From Dyella jiangningensis (lineage in GTDB: Bacteria > Pseudomonadota > Gammaproteobacteria > Xanthomonadales > Rhodanobacteraceae), in assembly GCA_000632805.1 (NCBI GenBank), contig CP007444.1, positions 1,054,001 to 1,118,000 on the forward strand: a stretch of DNA of 64,000 bases, read 5' to 3'. Both the position numbers and the translations under genes were made by a program. Below the pieces are notes generated by a model. It ran no database searches. It was not told the DNA's origin and saw only the letters and a program-made list of their open reading frames with translations. Numbering within the stretch: position 1 is the stretch's first letter; each line of letters opens with the position of its first letter. Of this stretch, positions 1-7,439 are shown one piece after another.

Positions 1-257
1 ATGATCGCCTGGGTCAGTATTTCGGGGGCCAGTGTCACATAGTGAGATGTGCGTCGCATTTGGCCTTGGCCCGTTGTCAGCCATTTACCGGACACCTCTA
101 GCACGTCCGCAATCACGGCCAATTGACCCGTAGCACCCTGGTCGCCGGTTTCTATCCCCGCCAGCGTGGAATAGGGCATCTCGATAGCTGTCGCCAGCTC
201 CTTGCGGGACATGCCTCTGGCCTCCCGCGCCTGTCTGATTCGTTCGCCTATGGTCAT
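1..257 (-). CDS. CI-like phage repressor, XRE-type HTH, C-terminus outside window
   Basis: The 85 visible residues begin MTIGERIRQAREARGMSRKE, a typical XRE helix-turn-helix (helices at about residues 3-60, recognition segment around MPYSTLAGIE). The end resembles the hinge that precedes the peptidase-like domain of CI repressors. ATG at 255-257 is the start; the gene runs off the left edge. It is divergent from the early operon and faces the operator at 287-313, as expected for the lysogeny repressor. No in-frame TAG is present, so it can be made with the ordinary host code. The exact repressor family cannot be set without the missing C-terminus. Confidence 0.85.
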   Translation of the reverse strand, partial: MTIGERIRQAREARGMSRKELATAIEMPYSTLAGIETGDQGATGQLAVIADVLEVSGKWLTTGQGQMRRTSHYVTLAPEILTQAI

Positions 258-286
258 GGCGATATTGTTGCGGCCATAAGATTCCC

Positions 287-322
287 TATCCCGTTGACAT
301 GTGCTACGGGATAACGTAGGAT
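287..322 (+). promoter_or_regulatory. Early rightward promoter with overlapping repressor operator
   Basis: A perfect inverted repeat TATCCCGT (287-294) / ACGGGATA (306-313) flanks 11 bases. It overlaps a consensus -35 box TTGACA (294-299), a 17-base spacer and a TAGGAT -10 (317-322). The layout fits a lambdoid pR: repressor bound to the repeat would cover the -35 and spacer. The leftward promoter of the repressor must lie in 258-290 but is not clear. The leader 323-407 has no credible gene. Confidence 0.75.
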
Positions 323-407
323 TGGGGCTGTGGGTCGTGGGACTGGTTTCCATGGCCTTTTATTCGGCTCCTAACCCATAAGCCAACGCAAACCAGAGTG
401 GGCAATC

Positions 408-800
408 ATGCACCAACAAGAAATGCGAATCCTTGGACAGGTTCCGCAGCTCGACCTTGTAGATGAAGGACTTATCGAGCGCTGCGAGAGCTTCCAGCAG
501 GCGCTTGCCGTGTCCCGTGCCATGGGTCGCCGCAAGCCTTCCGATGGCGTGATTGCCGATGTGGTTGGCGTCCTGCCTTGCGTCTGGTCGCGTATCCAGA
601 ACAAGCCGAAGAACCGACCGGCCTATATGCCGGAGACGGGCTACAAGTCCCTGTGCGATGCCGTGGGCAATGTTGGCGTCGTGCAGTGGTTGGCTAACCA
701 GGTCGGCATGACGCTTGTCCCGAAGCGGGAAACGCGAGAGCAGCAATTGCGCCGCGAGCTGGAAGAAATCGAGCGCGCTCGGGTGGGGAGGGCGGCATGA
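408..800 (+). CDS. Putative early regulator in the Cro/CII position
   Basis: This 130-residue protein is the first gene of the rightward early operon. Residues about 70-105 (YKSLCDAVGNVGVVQWLANQ) look like the helical tail of phage DNA-binding regulators, in which a conserved AxGN motif is followed by a helix; the C-terminus is a charged helix. Its place right after the operator suggests a Cro- or CII-type role, but I do not recognise a defined family. It overlaps the next gene by ATGA and contains no TAG. The start has only a weak ribosome site. Confidence 0.7.
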   Translation: MHQQEMRILGQVPQLDLVDEGLIERCESFQQALAVSRAMGRRKPSDGVIADVVGVLPCVWSRIQNKPKNRPAYMPETGYKSLCDAVGNVGVVQWLANQVGMTLVPKRETREQQLRRELEEIERARVGRAA

Positions 801-1153
801 GTCGCGTTGTAAGCCAGGAAGAATTCGCGGCCCGCATCTGCTCCATTCTGGCAAATGTGAATGACTGTGGGTACGTCACTGGCCCTGGTCGGTCTGGCGC
901 GGTTGCTGCTGTGTATGCATCTCACATCTTGCATATTCCATTTATTCCGTTTGGGTCGAAGGCGCCGCTACACCTCGGACGCATATTGTTGATCGATACG
1001 GCCACCGAAAGCGGACAGACATTGCGTAAGTCGGCGAGGCGCTATGCGCACGCCAATCCTCGCGTTATTGCCTGTTACAGCGAGCCTCCGCGCGTGATGT
1101 TTTGGTACGAAGCGCCTAAGCCACAGTTTTATAGACATGAGGTGGCCGCATGA
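797..1153 (+). CDS. Phosphoribosyltransferase-like protein
   Basis: The 118-residue protein carries a type I phosphoribosyltransferase-like core. LGRILLIDTATESGQTLR (about residues 75-92) matches the PRPP-binding loop pattern, hydrophobic strand, acidic pair, then [ST]GxT. An upstream glycine-rich segment YVTGPGRSGAVAA resembles the first PRTase loop. The protein is short for an active PRTase, and the usual D-D pair of the PRPP loop is here D-T, so catalysis is uncertain. It overlaps both neighbours by ATGA. Its role in an early phage operon is unknown. Confidence 0.65.
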   Translation: MSRVVSQEEFAARICSILANVNDCGYVTGPGRSGAVAAVYASHILHIPFIPFGSKAPLHLGRILLIDTATESGQTLRKSARRYAHANPRVIACYSEPPRVMFWYEAPKPQFYRHEVAA

Positions 1154-1281
1154 CCGACCAACCCGAAAACGAACCGCTGCCGTTCGACCTGACCGGCTGG
1201 CAACCCATCGCTAACGCCGTCCGTGAGCACATCAAGCAGATGCATGGGCGGGAACTGACTGAGATACCGGAGGCTGCATGA
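1150..1281 (+). CDS. Small early hypothetical protein (43 aa)
   Basis: A 43-residue frame overlaps the upstream stop (ATGA) and the downstream start (ATGA), which supports translation. The peptide is acidic and helical, with FDLTGWQPIANAVREHIKQM in the middle. No family is recognised. Confidence 0.6.
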   Translation: MTDQPENEPLPFDLTGWQPIANAVREHIKQMHGRELTEIPEAA

Positions 1282-1583
1282 GCAGGTTCTACAAGGGGAA
1301 ACGTGTCCGTGTGGTGTGGTCGCTATTAACTCCCCAGGCTGTCGGAAAGGTTGGAACCATTCTTGGGCCGCCAAATCCCAATTTGCCATTTGAGGGAGGA
1401 ACTCCAAACGGAACAGAGTGGCAGGTTGGTATAGATGATTGGAATGGATCGAGTCGTATACCGGGAACGCTAAATTCATTTTGTCCATGCGAAGAACAGC
1501 TCGAACCCGCCACCGACTCCTACGACGTCACCACCTGGGACAGCTGCGTATGGCAGCCCGAGCATTTGAGGGGGGTGGTATGA
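1278..1583 (+). CDS. Early hypothetical protein
   Basis: This 101-residue protein starts within the ATGA overlap and ends in another. It is rich in beta-prone residues, with an early segment GKRVRVVWSLLTPQAVGKVG that resembles an SH3-like or KOW-like strand pair, followed by a short Cys pair (FCPCEE). No function can be assigned. Coupled translation with the flanking genes suggests it is a normal member of the early operon. Confidence 0.65.
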   Translation: MSRFYKGKRVRVVWSLLTPQAVGKVGTILGPPNPNLPFEGGTPNGTEWQVGIDDWNGSSRIPGTLNSFCPCEEQLEPATDSYDVTTWDSCVWQPEHLRGVV

Positions 1584-1792
1584 GCGCGCTTCCCATTACT
1601 AACCCGCTTCAGAAGTTCATACAGAAGCCTACACGCGGCCAAGCCATCAAGGCTAAGTGTGCCGAATGCATGGGATGCACTGCGGAAAACGCCGAACCGG
1701 GCTTCCGCAGTTTGATCCGTGACTGCACATCGCGCAGCTGTCCGCTTTGGACATTCCGCCCGTATCAGGCCAAGCCGGAGTCGCCCGCATGA
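1580..1792 (+). CDS. Small zinc-ribbon-like phage protein
   Basis: The 70-residue protein has four paired cysteines: CAECMGC at about residues 29-35 and DCTSRSC at 49-55, followed by PLWTFRPY. This pattern is common in small uncharacterised phage proteins that begin with a KAIKAKC-type motif, and suggests a structural zinc site. An upstream in-frame ATG at 1,439 exists, but the ATG at 1,580 overlaps the previous stop and is preferred. The function is unknown. Confidence 0.72.
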   Translation: MSALPITNPLQKFIQKPTRGQAIKAKCAECMGCTAENAEPGFRSLIRDCTSRSCPLWTFRPYQAKPESPA

Positions 1793-1866
1793 CCTAGCCA
1801 GCACCACTAACGCTTTCCATTCCCTGGGAGGGGGATCAAGCGGCGCAGTTGAAGTACAGGGGGTGA
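1789..1866 (+). CDS. Possible 25-aa peptide containing a TAG at codon 3
   Basis: An ATG at 1,789 overlaps the previous stop (ATGA). With TAG at 1,795 read as Gln, the frame continues to TGA at 1,866 as a 25-residue peptide ending six bases before the next gene. Under the standard code it would be a dipeptide. The overlap is suggestive, but the peptide has no recognised relative and may be chance. Confidence 0.3.
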
Positions 1867-1872
1867 CCTCTC

Positions 1873-2568
1873 ATGCGGGACTACGGAAAGATTCACACGT
1901 CGTTCTGGTCGAGCGACACGCTATCAACGCTGGACACCGATGCACGTCTGCTTGCCGTGTATCTGCTTACGTCTCCACACACGAATGCATCGGGTGCTTT
2001 CCGGCTGCCGGAAGCCTATGCATGCGAAGACCTTGGATGGTCTGTGGAACGGTTGCGAAACGGTTTCAAAACCCTTTCAGATGCCAATTTCGCCAAGCGT
2101 TGCGAGGCGACTAAGTGGGTGTGGGTGTGCAAGTTCCACGAGTGGAACAGGCCCGACAACCCGAACATCAAGAAGGCGGTCGTCAAGCTGGTTGATTCGA
2201 TCCCTTCAACGGTCCCGTTCAGGGACGAAGTTATGTCTTCGTGGAAATTTTCTGAAACGGTTTCCGAACCGTTAGGAAACACTCCATCTCCATCTCCATC
2301 TCCATCTCCATCTCCATCTCTAGGCGAACTTCCGCTTGACGACGGAACCGAGTTTTCGGTGACCGAGCCTTTTGTCGCTGAGCTACGCAAGGGATACCCG
2401 AGCATCGACGTTATCGCCGAGGTAGCGAAGATGCGGACATGGCTGATCGCCAATCCGGGCAACCGCAAGACTCGCCGTGGCATTGGTCGGTTCATCACCA
2501 GCTGGCTATCCAGGGCCACGCCTGCCGCTCCTGCTGCACCTAAACCGCCCAAGCGCAAGGAGCTGTGA
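1873..2568 (+). CDS. Replication initiator (lambda O-type position)
   Basis: This 231-residue protein lies just before the helicase gene, the position of lambda O or P22 18. The N-terminus (RDYGKIHTSFWSS, DARLLAVYLLTSPH) matches the winged-helix domain of phage replication proteins that begin with a Y-x-K-I-xxxFW pattern. A serine-proline linker of six SP units (about residues 137-149) joins it to a C-terminal helical domain and a basic tail. It overlaps the helicase start by ATGA. The family name is inferred from the N-terminal motif and position. Confidence 0.75.
   Translation: MRDYGKIHTSFWSSDTLSTLDTDARLLAVYLLTSPHTNASGAFRLPEAYACEDLGWSVERLRNGFKTLSDANFAKRCEATKWVWVCKFHEWNRPDNPNIKKAVVKLVDSIPSTVPFRDEVMSSWKFSETVSEPLGNTPSPSPSPSPSPSLGELPLDDGTEFSVTEPFVAELRKGYPSIDVIAEVAKMRTWLIANPGNRKTRRGIGRFITSWLSRATPAAPAAPKPPKRKEL
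2282..2317 (+). repeat. Hexanucleotide tandem repeat (ctccat)x6 inside the initiator gene
   Basis: Six exact tandem copies of ctccat encode the Pro-Ser linker of the initiator. As the unit is six bases, copy-number change alters linker length without breaking the frame. Confidence 0.95.
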
Positions 2569-3911
2569 TGACCGTCACCGCATCCGAAGCCCGCGCCATG
2601 GGTATCCGTCTGCCGCCTCAGTCCGTGGAGGCCGAGCAGGCCGTGTTGGGTGGCCTGATGCTGGCCCCCGACAAGATCGAGGCCGTCTCTACGCAACTCG
2701 GCGTGGCCGACTTTTACCGTAAGGATCACCAGCTCGTTTACCGCGCCATGCTGGAACTGTCCGGCCGTGGACAGCCCTGTGACGCCGTGACGCTGGGTGA
2801 CTGGTTTGAGGCTAACGGGTTCGCCGAGATGATGGGCGGCGCGGGCTACCTGATCGAACTGGCGAACACGACGCCTAGCGCAGCCAACATCGACGCCTAT
2901 GCGCAGATCATCCGGGAGAAGTCGGTACGCCGCCAGGTAATCGACCGCGCTAGCTCCATGGTGGAGCAGGCTTACGGGGCCGATGGCGACGCTACGACAC
3001 TGGTCGATGGTGGCATCACGGAATTGATGGCCTTGCAGAAGATCGAGGCCCGCGCCGAATTCACCATCAAGCAGGTCTTGAAAGCGGCCTACGAGGAAGC
3101 GCAACGGGCGCGTGATCTTGGCCTGTCCATCCCTGGCATTCCGACCGGCCTGCATCGCCTTGATTACGTCCTTGGCGGCTGGCACGAATCAGACTTGGTT
3201 GTCGTAGGCGCTCGCCCCGCGATGGGCAAGACGGCTCTCCTGCTCAACTTCCTGGTGTCCTGCAAGGTGAAGTGCGGACTAATTTCCGCCGAGCAGCCCA
3301 TGCAACAGATCGGTGCCCGCCTACTTTCGCTGAAGTCCCATGTGGAAGCCGAGAAGATGCGCAGCGGTCGGTTCCAGGCGGAGGACTACGGTCGCCTTTC
3401 GAATGCCATTGCAGAGCTAGAGGAACGGACCATTCAGGTATACGACCGCAGTTCACCCACGATTGCCGACGTTAACCGCATCGCTCGCAAGTGGAAGCAC
3501 GAAAGCGGCATTCGCATCCTGTTTGTGGACTACATCCAGCGCATCAAGTCGGTGGGATCGAGCCGCAACGCCAATAAGTCCGAGCGCGTGGGTGAAGTGG
3601 TGCAGGGCCTGAAGAATCTGGCCCGCGATTTGGAAATCCCCGTTATCGCCTTGGCTCAGGTGGCGCGTGAAGTGGACAAGCGCGAGGACAAGCAGCCGGG
3701 CATGGGAGACCTGTCCGACTCGTCCGAAATCGAGAAGGAAGCCGATCAGGTCATCACCCTCTACCGGCCCCACGTCCACGACGAGAACGCTGACGAGACG
3801 CTAGCCATTCTCAGTATTGAGAAGAATCGCCACGGACAAACCGGCATCGTGAAAGCGGCCTGGATTCCTTCAAGTATGCGATTTGAAAACTATGGGGGTT
3901 GCCATGACTGA
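2565..3911 (+). CDS. Replicative DNA helicase, DnaB family
   Basis: The 448-residue protein has the DnaB N-terminal domain (PPQSVEAEQAVLGGLMLAPD, then the FY..H..IY-like segment) and a RecA-like domain with Walker A GARPAMGKTALL at about residue 217 and Walker B ILFVDYIQRI at about 320. The late motif IALAQVAREVDKRED and the GDLSDSSEIEKEAD segment are also present. It would unwind the phage origin with the upstream initiator. The length is near that of bacterial DnaB. It contains no TAG despite many Gln codons. Confidence 0.93.
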   Translation: MMTVTASEARAMGIRLPPQSVEAEQAVLGGLMLAPDKIEAVSTQLGVADFYRKDHQLVYRAMLELSGRGQPCDAVTLGDWFEANGFAEMMGGAGYLIELANTTPSAANIDAYAQIIREKSVRRQVIDRASSMVEQAYGADGDATTLVDGGITELMALQKIEARAEFTIKQVLKAAYEEAQRARDLGLSIPGIPTGLHRLDYVLGGWHESDLVVVGARPAMGKTALLLNFLVSCKVKCGLISAEQPMQQIGARLLSLKSHVEAEKMRSGRFQAEDYGRLSNAIAELEERTIQVYDRSSPTIADVNRIARKWKHESGIRILFVDYIQRIKSVGSSRNANKSERVGEVVQGLKNLARDLEIPVIALAQVAREVDKREDKQPGMGDLSDSSEIEKEADQVITLYRPHVHDENADETLAILSIEKNRHGQTGIVKAAWIPSSMRFENYGGCHD

Positions 3912-4350
3912 GGGCGCGAATGAGGTTAGGCATCCACGATACGAAACAAACAAGAAATGGAGAGAAAGTAACCGCGAGAGAGTAAATGAAAACGCCAGGC
4001 GATGGCGCGCGAAGAACACAGACAAGTCTAGATCGGCAGAAAAGAAATGGAGGGCATCTAACAAGGAGAGAAAGGCCGATGCTCAGCGACGAAGAAATAT
4101 AGGGACGGATGGCGCGGAAATCTTCAACAAGCAGAACGCAATGTGCGCCATTTGTGATGCGAGTCTGCTTGAAAACGGCGAGAAAAAGTCGTCAGCGCAT
4201 CTAGACCACGACCATTCGACCGGAAAGGCCCGTGGCTGGCTCTGTAGGACATGCAATATCGGGTTAGGAATGTTCAAGGACAGAACTGATCTTCTCTCAA
4301 GGGCCATTAGTTATTTGAGGTCACATGAAAACTATGACGACCGCGCTTGA
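3904..4350 (+). CDS. Recombination endonuclease VII (HNH-type)
   Basis: The C-terminal half has the endonuclease VII pattern: CAICDASL, then AHLDHDHSTGKARGWLCRTCN, with four zinc-binding Cys and the catalytic DHDH cluster. The N-terminal 70 residues are very basic and helical, with ARRWRAKNTDKS-like repeats. These enzymes resolve branched phage DNA. Start codons at 3,883 (TTG) and 3,892 are possible; ATG 3,904 fits the overlap with the helicase stop. Lower GC and AGA-rich codon use than the neighbours suggest separate acquisition. Confidence 0.85.
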   Translation: MTEGANEVRHPRYETNKKWRESNRERVNENARRWRAKNTDKSRSAEKKWRASNKERKADAQRRRNIGTDGAEIFNKQNAMCAICDASLLENGEKKSSAHLDHDHSTGKARGWLCRTCNIGLGMFKDRTDLLSRAISYLRSHENYDDRA

Positions 4351-4591
4351 TCTGGTTCGTGCTGATCTTGAGGCCATCGAGAAGCGCAGGCAGCGGATGC
4401 GCGAGTCGATGCCAGGAACCGCAGCCATTGTTGACGAATTCCGAAAGGCATTCGGTGAAGTGAAGGTCAGGCAAGCAAAGGAAGGCGATAAGGAAGTCGG
4501 CAAACCCCAACCCTTCGACGGCATCGATGTTGATCGACTGATTCGCTACTACGACCGCCGAACCAACGTCATCCGAGAGAAGCGAAAATGA
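4325..4591 (+). CDS. Early hypothetical protein (88 aa)
   Basis: A charged, helical 88-residue protein that overlaps the endonuclease VII end by 26 bases and the ninB start by ATGA. No family is recognised. Position between a resolvase and NinB suggests a recombination-related accessory, but nothing in the sequence shows it. A second in-frame ATG lies at 4,334. Confidence 0.6.
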   Translation: MKTMTTALDLVRADLEAIEKRRQRMRESMPGTAAIVDEFRKAFGEVKVRQAKEGDKEVGKPQPFDGIDVDRLIRYYDRRTNVIREKRK

Positions 4592-5001
4592 CCACCTTCA
4601 CCCTAGACGCCATGAATGCCCGTCCGACGATGGTCCGCGTGTGGAACGAGGTTGTGCGGGTTACGGGAATGGGCAAGAAGGTTCGCGTGAAGGTCGATGA
4701 AGCGGCTAGCCGTCGCAGCGTGGAGCAGTCGGACAAATTCCACGCCATTTGCTACGAGATTTCGCAGCAGCGTATGTGGGCAGGTAAGCACGTTGATACA
4801 GAGGGCTGGAAGCGTCTTCTCGTGGATAGCTATTGCCGAGTCACCAACAAGCAACAAGGGCAGGTTGTGCCGAGTCTGGATGGTGCCAGTGTGGTCAACC
4901 TTGGAGCACAAACCCGCCGCATGACCGTGGCTGAAATGTCCGAGCTGATCGAGTTTGCCACGAGCTGGGCGATTGAAAACGGAGTGGAACTACATCAATG
5001 A
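4588..5001 (+). CDS. ninB: NinB-like recombination protein
   Basis: The 137-residue protein matches NinB of lambdoid phages: a strand-rich N-terminus (KVRVKVDEAASRRSVEQSDK), WKRLLVDSYCRVTNK in the middle, and the diagnostic end QTRRMTVAEMSELIEFATSW followed by ENGV. NinB (lambda Orf) is a single-strand-DNA-associated recombination mediator. Length is close to the family norm. It overlaps the next gene by ATGA. Confidence 0.88.
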   Translation: MTTFTLDAMNARPTMVRVWNEVVRVTGMGKKVRVKVDEAASRRSVEQSDKFHAICYEISQQRMWAGKHVDTEGWKRLLVDSYCRVTNKQQGQVVPSLDGASVVNLGAQTRRMTVAEMSELIEFATSWAIENGVELHQ

Positions 5002-5279
5002 ACGCAGAAGAGAAACGCTGGTGCAACGCCGTACACATGCTTGAGACATGCTCCCTGTGTGGCGCCTACGGCATCCAATGGAGCCACCGAAACGAGGGTA
5101 AGGGCATTGGGCTAAAGACTCCGCCATACATGTCTGCCGCCCTTTGCTAGGAGTGCCATTACGCCATCGACAACGGCAAGCAATTGAGCCGTGACGAGAG
5201 GCGAGCACTCATGGACAAGGCAATCGTTATCACGCACGCCAGGCTAATCGAAAACGGCCTGCTGATCCTGAAGAGGTAA
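4998..5279 (+). CDS. YbcO/DUF1364-like nuclease with one internal TAG
   Basis: The frame encodes 93 residues with Cys pairs CSLCG and C-x-ECH, a SHRNEGKG segment and a DNGKQLSRDERRALMD tail. These match the small HNH-like YbcO/DUF1364 proteins of the nin region. A single TAG at 5,148 falls between the second zinc Cys and ECH (ALC-TAG-ECH) and the frame continues to TAA at 5,277. The downstream half holds the conserved D-GK and RRALMD motifs, so the TAG is probably read as an amino acid (Gln by analogy with the late genes). It is the only well-supported TAG in the early operon. Confidence 0.72.
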
Positions 5280-5281
5280 TC

Positions 5282-5788
5282 ATGTACCAGATTCGCCACA
5301 CCAAGCCCGCAGACGCCGCCGCACAGATCCTCATGACCATCACGAAGGAGGGCGGATACTGGTGGGTTCATGCAGATGAAGACGAAGGGTTCCGCATGGC
5401 AAAGCTTGGCTCCCTCTATGGTGATCAGCTAGCTAGGTCTGGATCACCATGCCTGACCGGGCCATACAGCGCCGATATCTCACTTGATGCGTTAATCATC
5501 GCATTGCGTAAGGCACAAGCAGCCGAATCATCCAAGCATGCCATAGGCCTTCGTATTCCGTTCCACGAGCGCGACTTCGAGGGTAAAAAGCGCATCCGCG
5601 ATCAGATTATGACGGCACTGGATAGCCAAGCCATGACCGTTCCTCAAATGGCTGACCTATTCCAGGCGCGGATAGAAGACGTGAAGGTTGCAATGCGACT
5701 GCTGGTGAGTCGAAAAGAAGTAGAGCGCGCTGGCGTGGCTCGTAGCGGTGTTGGAGCGAAACTTAACTTCTGGCGGAAGGTGGCCTAA
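5282..5788 (+). CDS. Early hypothetical protein with C-terminal winged-helix-like segment
   Basis: This 168-residue protein has an unassigned N-terminal half. The C-terminal half (RDQIMTALDSQAMTVPQMAD, then DVKVAMRLLVSRKEVERAGV) has the pattern of a winged-helix DNA-binding domain. It overlaps the next gene by TAATG. A regulatory or DNA-binding role is possible but unproved. Confidence 0.65.
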   Translation: MYQIRHTKPADAAAQILMTITKEGGYWWVHADEDEGFRMAKLGSLYGDQLARSGSPCLTGPYSADISLDALIIALRKAQAAESSKHAIGLRIPFHERDFEGKKRIRDQIMTALDSQAMTVPQMADLFQARIEDVKVAMRLLVSRKEVERAGVARSGVGAKLNFWRKVA

Positions 5789-6123
5789 TGACCGGCAAGT
5801 CACCCACGCAAAACTCATTGGCGGTCCTCCGTGCGCTCGGCTATGAGTGCTGGATTGTCGAGTACTGGAATAGCTTCACTCGCAAGCGTGTCGATCTGTT
5901 CGGCATGTTCGACATTCTGGCGCTTCGTGACGGCGAAACGCTAGCTGTGCAGACAACCACGTCAGGCGTTGCAGCACGCGTCAAGAAGATTACCGACTCG
6001 CCATACCTGGATGCTGTGCGCAAAGCAGGTTGGCGAATTGAGGTGCATGGATGGCGTAAGGCTCCCAAGGTCAAGGGCGGCAAAGCACAAATCTGGAAAC
6101 AACGAGTCGTAGACCTTAGCTAA
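5788..6123 (+). CDS. PD-(D/E)xK nuclease-like protein
   Basis: The 111-residue protein resembles small phage nucleases of the VRR-NUC/Holliday-resolvase type: an early RALGYECWIVEYWN helix, a strand pair VDLFGMFDILALRDGETLAVQTT, then VAARVKKI and a closing WRIEVHGWRK strand. In the active-site position the usual E-x-K is Q-x-T, which could mean loss of cleavage or a known Q variant. It is translationally coupled to the upstream gene. Confidence 0.6.
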   Translation: MTGKSPTQNSLAVLRALGYECWIVEYWNSFTRKRVDLFGMFDILALRDGETLAVQTTTSGVAARVKKITDSPYLDAVRKAGWRIEVHGWRKAPKVKGGKAQIWKQRVVDLS

Positions 6124-6133
6124 GGGGTGAGCC

Positions 6134-6415
6134 GTGAGCTACGAAACCATCGCTGAAATCATCATGGACGCTGAGCGCCGTGCCGTGTTGGCCGGCGTTC
6201 CTGCCGCGGAGGCACGAACTATCCTTATGAAGGCTGAGGCCGCTCTAGTGAATGCCATGGCTAATAGTGATCGTCGCGACCGTCAGTTCTTGTTGGATCT
6301 GAAGGAGCACGGCGCTAACGTGCTCGCTGGACGCTTCGGCGTGAGCCGCGCCCAGGTATACGTGATGCGCAATCGTGTACTTAACAAAGTGTCTAAAAAT
6401 AGCGGCGCCGTATAG
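6134..6415 (+). CDS. HTH protein, the only phage gene that may stop at TAG
   Basis: A GTG start at 6,134 follows a strong AAGGGGTGA ribosome site. The protein has a C-terminal helix-turn-helix (FGVSRAQVYVMRNRVLNK). At 93 aa it meets TAG (6,413-6,415), which lies inside a perfect palindrome. If TAG is read through, the frame runs to TGA at 6,512-6,514, adding 32 residues and overlapping the next gene out of frame. The added tail is unlike the rest, so this TAG may be a genuine stop in early translation. A regulatory role is plausible. Confidence 0.7.
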   Translation: MSYETIAEIIMDAERRAVLAGVPAAEARTILMKAEAALVNAMANSDRRDRQFLLDLKEHGANVLAGRFGVSRAQVYVMRNRVLNKVSKNSGAV

Positions 6416-6427
6416 ACATCTATACGG
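6408..6427. promoter_or_regulatory. Perfect 8-bp palindrome over a TAG codon
   Basis: CCGTATAG (6,408-6,415) and CTATACGG (6,420-6,427) form an exact inverted repeat around ACAT. There is no following T-run, so it is not a standard terminator. It could be an RNA hairpin that influences TAG decoding or an operator for the upstream HTH protein. Confidence 0.7.
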
Positions 6428-6461
6428 TCCAATAGGCACAACCGAACGAGGGTTGTGCCAG

Positions 6462-6656
6462 ATGAAAAAGCGTACCGCAGTCTTTGGCTGGACAAAGCTG
6501 TTCCAGCGTACTGAGTCAAACATCAAGGCATCGGTTGCTCGTCTAAATGTTCACGATCCGAAAGATGCCGAAAAGATCAAACAGGCGGCTGAGCTTCAGT
6601 CAAACCTTAATCAGCTTCACCGAAAGCGAGTAAAGATGCTGCGGGGTGAGGCATGA
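6462..6656 (+). CDS. Small basic early protein (64 aa)
   Basis: The frame starts at ATG 6,462 (MKKRTAVFGWTKLFQR) and overlaps the next start by ATGA. It is a basic two-helix protein of unknown function. An upstream in-frame start at 6,375 would overlap the HTH gene and is not preferred. Confidence 0.6.
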   Translation: MKKRTAVFGWTKLFQRTESNIKASVARLNVHDPKDAEKIKQAAELQSNLNQLHRKRVKMLRGEA

Positions 6657-7204
6657 GCCAGCCCATCCGCCAATTCGCAACCGGCGCCACTCGCGACGCC
6701 GACACGAACAAAGCTGACTACGAGGGCTTCCTCAGCCCTCTAGCCTTGCGTCGATATGGCGAGTACATGAACCGTCATCGCAAGCAATCTGATGGCTCGC
6801 TGCGTGATTCGGATAATTGGCAGCGCGGGATTCCCCTGGACGCGTACATGAAGTCGGCATTCCGGCACTTCATGGATGTTTGGTCTGCACATCGCGGCCT
6901 TAGTACGTCCACGGGCGAGAGCATCGAGGAAGAACTCTGCGCACTGATCTTCAATGCGTCCGGCTATCTGCATGAGCTGTTGAAGGCTAAGCAGCATGGA
7001 AGCCAATGCATTAAAGGTCATCGTGAGGTGGCATCTAGCGATGCGTTGGAATCTATTCGTCGCGAAATTGAAGAGACGCCTAAGAGTAAGCCACTCATTC
7101 CGCGCAACGACGACATGCGCCCCATCTTTATGGGCCATCACCCCATGAACGCCGAAACGTTGCGCGATGAGTACACCCGCGACGACAACTCTACGGGAGT
7201 TTGA
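6653..7204 (+). CDS. dATP/dGTP diphosphohydrolase-like protein (DUF5664 type)
   Basis: The N-terminal 120 residues match the phage family with RQFATGATRDADTNKADYEG, then LRRYGEYMNRHRKQSDGSLR, DNWQRGIPLDAYMKSAFRHF and a closing FNASGYLHELL helix. This domain is known as the N-terminal part of phage dATP/dGTP diphosphohydrolases, which alter nucleotide pools. The C-terminal 60 residues are unassigned. It overlaps its upstream neighbour by ATGA and sits one base before the next gene. Confidence 0.72.
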   Translation: MSQPIRQFATGATRDADTNKADYEGFLSPLALRRYGEYMNRHRKQSDGSLRDSDNWQRGIPLDAYMKSAFRHFMDVWSAHRGLSTSTGESIEEELCALIFNASGYLHELLKAKQHGSQCIKGHREVASSDALESIRREIEETPKSKPLIPRNDDMRPIFMGHHPMNAETLRDEYTRDDNSTGV

Positions 7205-7205
7205 A

Positions 7206-7439
7206 ATGTCCGAGTCGAAATCTCGCACGCCGTGGTATGCCGGCCTTGGAAAGAACATCTTCCTGTTCATGGTTGGCCTCAATTATTTTGGATATACCCA
7301 TTATCCGTGGGACTCCTTCGTCAAATGGGCCTGGATTGGTGTAACGGTAGGTCTTTGCCTTCAGTTTCTGCTTGGCGTTCTGTATGCATTGAAGGCATTT
7401 CTTGAATGGTTGTTGCTTCGTCTTGGCGAAAACGAATGA
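7206..7439 (+). CDS. Small membrane protein with two transmembrane segments
   Basis: The 77-residue protein has two hydrophobic stretches (about residues 14-30 and 39-65, the second ending LKAFLEWLLLRLG). It overlaps the exonuclease start by ATGA. It lies in the early operon, not in the lysis cassette, so an early membrane role such as host takeover or exclusion is possible; the sequence gives no more. Confidence 0.6.
   Translation: MSESKSRTPWYAGLGKNIFLFMVGLNYFGYTHYPWDSFVKWAWIGVTVGLCLQFLLGVLYALKAFLEWLLLRLGENE

Noticed and set aside
360..854. Leftward frame opposite the first early gene
   Set aside because: No motif or ribosome site; the plus-strand gene fits the operon with overlaps.
2016..3185. 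Leftward frame opposite the initiator and helicase genes
   Set aside because: Shadow frame of low-complexity composition; the plus-strand genes are clearly coding.
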